A DNA stretch of 64,000 bases from Cardinalis cardinalis (lineage: Eukaryota; Chordata; Aves; Passeriformes; Cardinalidae). A model generated the notes under the pieces. It did no database searches. It was given only the letters and a program-made list of their open reading frames with translations, and was not told where the DNA came from. Within the stretch, counting starts at the first letter, position 1. Every line of letters starts with the position of its first letter. The position numbers were made by a program, and so were the translations under genes. The DNA lies in assembly GCA_014549065.1 (NCBI GenBank), contig JACDOX010000106.1, positions 2,252,480-2,316,479 of the forward strand. The letters run 5' to 3'. This document shows, in pieces, positions 55,403 through 64,000 of this stretch.

Positions 55403-58400
55403 CAAAAAGGGAACTGGCTCACCTGCTTGTGCCTGAGTTGTTGCACCCAGGAGATGAGCTTCTGCTTACACATGAGCTCTCTGTATTATTTACAGAGGAA
55501 AGTAAGTCAGGACTGCATTTTATATTATTAAGGCCTCTGAATTTTAAATTAGAAGCTTTTTTTTTTATAATGTATACGATCACAAAAAATATAGTTAATT
55601 AGAGAACAAACACTGTTAACTATCAACTGAAATTCTCACCGTCCAATGGCTAAAAAATTCAGACATCAGTCTGCCCTAAAAACAAATTCAAGAGCAGAGC
55701 AAACAGTTCTGTCTGAACACTACACACAGAGCCAAGTTTTTGGTAGGTTCTGATTGCAAATATTTTATTTTGCACTCAATTGTTATTTGGTGAGAGATGT
55801 GGCTGTACCTTCTATTTGACCTTAGTCGTTCTGAGAGAGATAAATGCATGTGAAAGATTGGAGAAATTTTGCCATCTCACCATTATATATAAAATACATA
55901 AGACTTCTCCCAGATCAAATACATTTGCACTTTTTAAGAGACACTAAATGAGTGCAGACAGATTTGATGTATTAATCCACCTGAAAAAATACATGTTACA
56001 TAATTCAGTATTAGCACATTTAATGGGAAACTGCACAAGTCCAAAGTGTTGGTAATTTCAGGCCCATAATTTAAAAGTACCTGGTTTAATTCAATGTAAA
56101 GGAAGAGATAAAAAGCAAATTTGTTCTCTCCTCCACTAATGAAATAGTACTTCAAGGTGCAATAAAGAAAAAAATTGGCTCCACTTAGCGCAGTCTGTGT
56201 TTGGAAATGGCATACACTGTTCTCGATTCATAAAATCTTGCATGTGTTTAGGTACTAAAGAAACAGTGGATGCTGGGTTTTGTCACCAGGGTTCGTGAGA
56301 CAACTTTATCTATTTTTGCATTAGCTGATGTAAATTGCTGGAGGCAACTATTAAGCACAAGTAAACATGTGCTGCCTTTTAAACACTGTCACTGCCATAA
56401 CAGACCAATGGCATGATGATAAATATGGTCAATAGAGCTTTCTTGGATTTTTTAAATCCATTTTCAAAGTACTGCTCATTATGTCCTGTGTTTTTTTCCT
56501 ACATGGTCCCTTGACACCTATATACAGTCCAGTTTAAGTAGTGGGGCAGGGAGTTGTTCTCTTTGTTGCTGTGTATTTCTGCTAACTCCCTCTCACCCCT
56601 GCTTGTGAGAGACTTAACCACCACTTTATTTCCCCTCATTACAAACCAGAAGATGATCAGAATAACATGTGATTGAGCCACACAGAAATGAAGGACATGC
56701 CTGCACTTTGCAGTAGAGCATGGTAAAACCAGTTTTAGGGAATCTCTGCATGTGTCTAATAAGCTGNCACAAGCAGTTTGGCCCAATACATGGTGCTGTG
56801 TCAAAACACAGCTCATGTCCAAAGAACCAGGGGCAATTAGGGGTACTTACCCTGGCACAGGTATTTTGCCCCGGTTTTGGAGCTGACATGCAGCCTCCCC
56901 ATAGGCTTGCTCAGAACAATGTGCAGAATTCCCTGCTTAAGGTCATACCACAAATCAATGGCAGAAGCATGAAAAGAGCCCAGCTGTCTTTAATTCATCC
57001 CAGTCACCAGATGTTCTCCTTCCCAAGCACAACCACCCTTTTCTCCCAGTACACATAAAGTGTTGGAGAAGCTGCACAACTTGTAACACAGTCAGAGAAA
57101 AAGCAGCACAGGCAAAACTAAATCACTCCACCAACAAATTGTCCTGGTCCAGGACTATGGAAAATCTGGCCCTTTGCCTCTATCACCATGATGGACCTGC
57201 ACAAATAAGTTACACCTGTATTAAACAGTGGAGAATTTTGTTTAATAAATGCAGTTTTTACTTGACTGCCCACAGCCACCTTTGCTGGTGCCAGAGCTCT
57301 GAGGGGCAGCCCCTGCTTGGGGCGGCACAGCAATAAATTCTAACTTTCCCCAGTCACAGCTGAGTCTCCACTGGAGATCCTTCACTTCTGTGGCCAGCAG
57401 CAGGATCTGACTCTTAATACAGGAACTGGTGACAGTTAATGCCTAGGAGGAGAAATCCAGTTATCTGCAGCCACTAAAATAACACTGTGCAGCTTGTCAT
57501 ACTCAGTCCAATTTGTTCCACAGTCTCTCAGAGACACCAGGGAAATACTCCATTCTCCAGTTCAGCAAGCTTCATCTACAGTATATTGCTTCCTAAACAG
57601 TTGCGACAGTGGTGAAGAAAAAGAATAGAGGCTTAAAACAAAACTACAGGCTTTCCACCATGACTGCCACCAATTTCTGTTACTGAATTTAAATCTAAAG
57701 GCATTTTCTCTTTGAGATAATTGCCAGTTTCTTCTGTTTTCTCAAGCTGCTTGCTTTGGTACAATTGTGCACTGATTTATACTTGCTTTTGACTTCACTT
57801 GCTTAGGTGTAAGTGATGGAAAAAATAGCTCTAAATTTTGCTGCTTTAAACATTTCTTGAATCCATAGATAACACAGACAGACTGACTTTCTAAGTTATT
57901 GTCATCTTTGTTTCCCCGAAATCACAGTAGTTGAAGCTATTATGGTTTTTTTTCCCATGCACAAACAAAATTCATATCCTTTCAGCTTAAATTATTTTTA
58001 GATGGTGAGATGCAGGAGTAAATACAATGACAAAGCACAGTGGGTTTCTTTTAATACATTTGGAGCAAAATCAAGATGGAGCTGTTTGCAGCACACAGCA
58101 GACTCCCAGAAAATTGCACTCACAGTAGATGGCAGATGTAATAAATTTCCATGCCTCCAGCCAGAACATCTAAGCTCTGATTTCTCTGCCCCAAACCAGC
58201 AGAGTAAGAGGGACTTTTGATGAAAGGCTGTTTTTGGGACTGTTTTTCTTCAATTCATTTCCACTGACAAAGAATTCCTCCTGATCTTGTAAAAGCTCTT
58301 TGTGGGAAGTTTGTTTGGCAGCTGCTGGCACAGAGGGGGAGCAAGGATGACTCTCCCATTCCTCAAAAACACTCAGGGCTCTTGTGAGCAGCACCAGGAC

Positions 58401-61400
58401 TTTCTGAAGACACTGTGAAGATAACAGAGCACTTCCAAGGATGATTACCACAGCAAGAGGGAACTGGATGAACACTCAGGAAGGAATGACCAAAGGAGCC
58501 ATCCAATTTCTCTTTTGAGTATTTTGTTTCATAAATCTTCAGACAAGCCATCACCTTTTCCATTTCGGAAATCAAATCTCAACTTGATTCTCCTTGCCAG
58601 TAACAAAACAAAAGATGCTCTGTGCTTGCCCACAGAGCCCATCACATGGCCTGTAGCCATGCCACTCTTCTGGCTGCTGAGACTGAAAAAGGAAGAATTA
58701 GAGCACAGAAGAAATGCTTTTGATGATGTGCAAGCCCCAGAAGGATCCACACCACACTAATTTAAGCTCTCTGTGCTTACAAAAAACAGCTCTTACTGTG
58801 GGTAGTTACAAACTAGAAGAAAGGGCTCCTTCAGTGCGAAGAATTTAACAGCTTCTTCCCTGAGGGGTCTTTTAAGGCTATGTTAAGGAAAAGGAGAAAT
58901 CAATAAATACACTTGTTGGAGGAGGAATTCCGAAGCTGTGGTCCTGCTGAGGCCAGTCCTGCCCTGGCGAGCTTAAAGATGGACCCAAGGTAAGGACTCT
59001 GACCTCAGGAATGCAGTGAGGTTTGACTTCACCCATGAAGTCCTCTTAAAAAAGTAAATAAATTTGAATGTTCCTTATTGTGACTGGACGTATGGGTTTG
59101 GGGAACTTGCAATGTCTCTGACTGGAAGTCTGGAGAGTGGATCTTCACCNGACATCAGTCACACTCTTCACGGGACAGCCTTTCCTTTACTAATACTGCC
59201 TGTACTGCTCCTTACAGTGCTGATCCCATCATAAGTATTTCAAACCCATTTGGTTTGTTCATTGTTTTTTAACTGAATGGAAACATGGAAAAAATCCCTA
59301 AACCCACAAGAAACCAAGACTTCCACTGTCACAGAGCTCAGTGCTGAGCTGCAAGCATCTGCCTGCCTGGGATGGACTCCTCAAGCCCTCCACATTAGCA
59401 GGCAGCAAATGTCCCCTGAATGTGCCACCTGGCACAGCTGTTGGATGCTTTCTAATCCTCCTGGAATAGCATTTTACAGACAACTCCTATCACACACTGA
59501 ACAGTCTCTGTATATTTGCAAAATGAAGTCAAATTAGTTTGACATCTCCTGCAAGAAACCTTTATCATCAAAACTTGGCAGAAGACAGGGCTTGTTCCTG
59601 ATCTAATGGTTTCCCTCCCCCTTCAGGTAAATTCTTACACTGGGAGACATTTGCATCTCAGAGCTGATTCTTCCTGCATACTGAAGTAATTCTGTGCAAA
59701 AAACATCCACCACAGCATTGCATATTAAAGGAGAAAATGTCAGTTTTCTCCTCTATCCAGGCTGTGCTGAAGGCAGACAAGTTTGCAGCAGCCCTTTCCT
59801 CTGCACCTCTCCAAGTACCTCCCTCATTTATGGCACAAAGAAGCTCCAAGACAGAGGTGATTTAACTCACTCTGCTCTGGCAAAGCTGCATGAGCTCTGG
59901 CAGCAGCTGCAGAGCTGTAAACAGGGCTGCTGTTACTCTTCTATATTTCTGATATTTTAATGCATTGAAGTTGTTTCCTGTTGGGCACATCTGCTGCAGT
60001 TATGGCCTCATTCTCTCACTGTGGAGAAGACATGGCTGTGTTTTCCTGAGCAGGAACTACTAAACTCTGACTATGAGGAAAGGCAGAATGTGTGGCCTTG
60101 GAATGAGGGGGGCCTGCTTGGGAAACCTGATCACAGTGAGCTCACAGCGGCTGCTGAGGGAATTTTGACTGGCAGGTTTTGCTATGTAGTCCAGCTGAGG
60201 AGCAAAGAGTAAGGTGAGATGAAAATGAGATAAATTTATGGGTTTCCACAAGTGATTATAAGGTTTTCCTAGACAGCTCAGTTACATAGGGACATCTACT
60301 GATGGACGTTTAATCCTGTAGATTGGAAGCAAATTTTCTTGAGGCTATGCATTACCCACTTTTTTTACAGAGGAGCTGTGCCTCAAGCAGAAGGAATAAA
60401 ACAGATCTTATGATTAATCTGCTCGTAATTTCATGAAGAAAGCACAACCTTTGCTACAGACACTTGTCAGGAGTTTGCCACGTGCCTCATTATACCATCT
60501 GTAACCTGACAACTGGAATTCTCCCAGGTACCATTGTCAGTGAGGATGGCAATGTCCACACTGGACAGGAACTATTTCTCATATCACACTGTGCTCGAGG
60601 ATGTCCCAGCTTTGGTGTGGTCTGTGGCCTCAAGGGATAATACAGCTCCTCCAAGGATGACCTTGTCTTCCTTATCTCAGCAGCATGTTTAAAAGTAACA
60701 TTTGTGCACTTAGTTGAAGTGTTATAGGAATTCTTTTATTACTTCTAAGCCCAGCTATTTGCAATTCAGAAGCTTCTCTTACAACATTAAAAGGCTTTGA
60801 CATAGTAATGTGGAATTTCTGGAGTAGGCTCCAACAACACAGTTTCTTCTTTTCATCTTCTATTTCAAGGAACAGTGATAGAAAAAGTTAAATGCTGGTT
60901 TTATTTAGCAGTGTTTGATTGAGAGATTAAGGCTTGAATTTCTANTCTGAAGAGCAGTTCTCAATGGAGATGCCATATTTGTCTTTGTTAAAGACAAGGT
61001 GTCCCTGAAATTCCAATCTGATGCTCTTCGGAAGTTTTAAATTTTAGGAAATTATAGCTTTCTACATTAAAAAAAAAGAAAGAAGTATTTCTATGATTCC
61101 AGATGTGCCTAACAGAGGATATACTTATATTTCAAATTAAAAAGGTAACACATATAACCTTCAAGCAAGGCACCTCTTCCAGCCACCAGCAGCCTCCCAG
61201 TAAAGCAGCTGTTGATCTTATTTCATGGCCACCTCCCCTCATAGCATGTAAATACTGTTATATGAAGTTGTACTCTCTGTTCTCAAACTAAATCTTTTCC
61301 AGTTTCAGGTCATCCCAATTCTGCTGTATAGCAAAATGGAGTGTGGGGATAATTATGAGGCAGACATTTAGAAGCAGTCTTAAATCTCCCAGACATCATC

Positions 61401-64000
61401 TGCAAAAGGAAACATGATTCTGCAGCATCATCATGCCAAAGCACTTCCTCTCTTCCTCCCCCAGTGCCCAGAAAAAAACCAGATTTCTGCCTGCAGACTT
61501 CTATACAGGTGGTGAAGATGTGGAAAATGAGCTGTTTTCCATNAGGCTACAAGGGGTGATGTCCCACCACCCCCTCAGCTTCTACACAGAAAACCAGCAG
61601 TGAAGCTTAAGTTTTTCACCTGAAGAAGCTCAGAGCTGTGTCCCCTGGCCCAGCTGTACCCTGAGCCTTGGCTGAGCTGCAGAACCACAACCAGAGATCC
61701 CAGTGTGCAGAGACCTCCCTGGCCCCCTTGTGAAGGGTGGCTTGATCTCCAGGGCTGCCACTACAGCTCAACATGACTGATCCTCACCATGGCAGACCTT
61801 GAGACACACAAACCTGTCAGACTCATCATCTGTCACCCAAACAGAGTGCCTACAGTGACCTACAGGCAGAGCTTCCCTCACCCAGCAGATTAATTCATTA
61901 TAAAATAGCTGCACCCAGTCTGATGGTTGCAATTAACTGATGGGACTGTCAGAGCTTTCAAAAACATAAGTCAGGCTAGAGAGAGGAGGAAATGANGGAC
62001 AACAGCATGACCCCAGACATTTCAATTGAGCAAAAATTGTTTCAGCCTTATTCACAATAAAATAATTTGTGTCTGGAAAGCACTATGACTATTTATAAAT
62101 TAAATGTTGTGTTAAACTGTATAAAGCACCTGCTCCAGGCCATAGCAGCTTGCATCCTAAATTGGGCAAAGGTGGTGTTGTCACCCTCATTTTACAGATG
62201 CAAAATACAGTCACAGAGATAAGAGGTGACTTTACAAAACAAGCACAACAAACACATGGACTGAATTTGAGTTCAGATGGTATATGGGAAAGTTTTAACT
62301 GAAAGCCTTCCCTTTCCCAAAGTGAATTTCCCAAATGCATACATCCAAATTCCTGTGGCTTTCACTAGATTAACAGATTTGAATTCCTTCTGTTTCTACC
62401 AAATTACATAGGCTTCCCACTTACAAGAAAATCCACCAAGGCTCTTAGAAGTTATTTCTCTCTCTTTCCATTTCCTTAAGGGAACCTGACTCCAGGCATC
62501 AAATACAAAGGCAGTACTTCTGGGGACTTTCAAAGTTGCTTTCATGTCTGCTGCTCTTTGTGCTGAAGTCACAGGCTGAATTACTGCTGGCACGGGAGGA
62601 TGGGCAGAGCCTGGATCTGGGCAGTGTGGAGGTGCTCTCAGGCACAAGCACAGGTGCTTCCCCTGCACAGAGCAGGCAGGATGCAGACAGGCAGCTCCTT
62701 GCCCTCAGCTGAAAGATTGTCTCACAACTTCACTTCTTCTCTGGGATGTGGGATTTTTTTGTGGGGTATTTCAGTTTTCTTGGCAGGCAGACTCCAGAGA
62801 GTGGCTGATTTCCACTGCCCCAACAGCATATTCTGAGAATCATGTCTCTACTGTAACTGCCTGCACTATGGAAGCAGCAGATAAGTATTATAGGATGGAA
62901 ATTTGATTAATCCTATGTTGGTTTTATTTCTGAGTACAAGGAAGTAGCAGTTCTGCCCTCATTTGGTCCCACTGATACTGGGTAAGGTGGCTGGAGAGCC
63001 TGGACTACTTTTGGGGGACTCCACTTGCAAGGCATCACAGGTCTGCTGGAGCAGGAAGTTTATAGAGCACGCTCTCCATGCTAAGTGAAATTATAACAAC
63101 ATCTGGCATTCTGCCTCTAGCACCACCTAAAACAAAGTCTCCTAAACTGATGCTTCAGAGGGCAGCAGAATAAATAAACCTCTTAGCAATATGTCTAGCC
63201 TACCATACAATGCTTTACATGAAGAAAAACATCTTTCCTGAGCGCAATAGGAAATCGTTTTGTGCCCTGAAGCATGAGATTTGTTTACCCTTAACTTAAC
63301 ATGCATAATGCTAGTTCTGTCTTTTTGCACTGAAATTATCCATTCTCTTTATAAATCTGGCTCTTCAGATTCCCCTGAAGAATCTTATGGCATAAGCTGG
63401 AGAAATAAACCACTGGAATGAAACTGTGAGGGAAATTACTGCTATTCTTCCTAAACTACCTCAACATCTATAGAGGTTGGACAAAAGTTCACATACACAG
63501 GCAAGCACTCAGCAGTATTTTGCTGCTAAGAGTGGCACATTAAAGTGTTGGCTAAATAACAAGATATATTTTATATTTCTCATTGAAATGCAGCATGTAA
63601 AGTGTAAATCAGAAAGAAAACTGAAAACATAGGTGTTTTTCTTCTCATATTCAACACAATTTTGGAGGCTGGACACTTCAGACAGACAACAATCCTTTGT
63701 GCAGGGGGACGCCCCACCAAGGGTCATCATCTCATGGGGTGGGTCAGATTCCATTGCACATTTTAAAAATCTCTATTTTCTTAGAGGAGACATTGCTTCT
63801 ACAGAACAATTGGGGCCTTCCACTACAACGTTCCTTTCCAGAAGTATGGATTTACACTCAAAGATTAATTTTTCTGAAATCAAAAGTCATGTGCTCTTTT
63901 TCTCTTCGAGAAGCTGCTTGCAGAGGTGAAAGATCTTCCTTTTGAAGGCTCTCCAGTGAGAACTGAAAACATCATTCCAGAGAGGATGAGGGCTGCTAAT
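55403..64000. other. Intergenic DNA without genes
   Basis: No gene is supported. One MIR-like remnant lies near 62170-62290. The remaining sequence is AT-rich, with no further repeat family that I can name. Confidence 0.55.
62170..62290 (+). repeat. MIR-like ancient SINE remnant
   Basis: TCACCCTCATTTTACAGATG followed by AAAATACAGTCACAGAGATA, AGAGGTGACTTTACAAAAC and a GAATTTGAGTTCAG stretch follows MIR order closely (CCATTTTACAGATG, GAAACTGAGGCACAGAGAGG, GTGACTTGCCCAAGG, GGGATTTGAACCCAG). Confidence 0.6.

Noticed and set aside
1..64000. tRNA, rRNA, miRNA hairpins, CRISPR arrays, operons
   Set aside because: None recognised. CRISPRs and operons are not expected in a vertebrate nuclear sequence, and no tRNA A/B-box pair with a cloverleaf was seen by eye.

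Overview
The window looks like nuclear DNA from a bird, probably a songbird. It is AT-rich and gene-poor, carries 3' ends of CR1 LINEs and several short endogenous-retrovirus LTRs, and shows no primate or rodent repeats. The one gene I can support is spliced and matches TOM1L1 (target of Myb1-like 1, also called SRCASM). Species assignment is inference; single Ns and a 100-N gap show it is an assembly scaffold.

Left third (1-24463): the whole TOM1L1 coding region lies on the minus strand in 15 coding exons, from the ATG at 24461-24463 to the TGA at 1052-1054. All introns are GT-AG, every junction keeps frame, and the CDS is 1392 bases (463 residues plus stop). The VHS domain, the GAT domain, a clathrin-box-like stretch and tyrosine motifs, including a YEEI site near the C-terminus, can all be read. 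The 3' UTR fills 1-1051, with an AATAAA signal (minus strand) at 28-33. Introns carry repeats: a head-to-head inverted LTR pair in intron 8, a solo LTR with a 6-bp target-site duplication in intron 3, a CR1 fragment and a MIR-like SINE remnant.

Promoter (about 24080-24900): a TATA-less CpG island surrounds exons 1 and 2. A diverged direct duplication of about 120-135 bp flanks these two exons, one copy in intron 2 and one upstream of the start codon.

Right part (24900-64000): no gene is supported. It holds LTRs at 28962-29289, 37741-38220 and 55021-55396, a composite repeat block at 41494-43560 with a GC-rich 55-bp minisatellite interrupted by the assembly gap, CR1 and MIR-like remnants, simple repeats and otherwise apparently unique non-coding DNA. 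No open frame here has splice, homology or domain support.

I did not find a new biological system. The points most worth checking are the inverted LTR pair, the promoter-flanking duplication, the 18-bp duplication in exon 12 that doubles a YSN motif and its splice donor, the altered PTAP and clathrin-box positions, and the LTR-like insert with unusually long flanking direct repeats.
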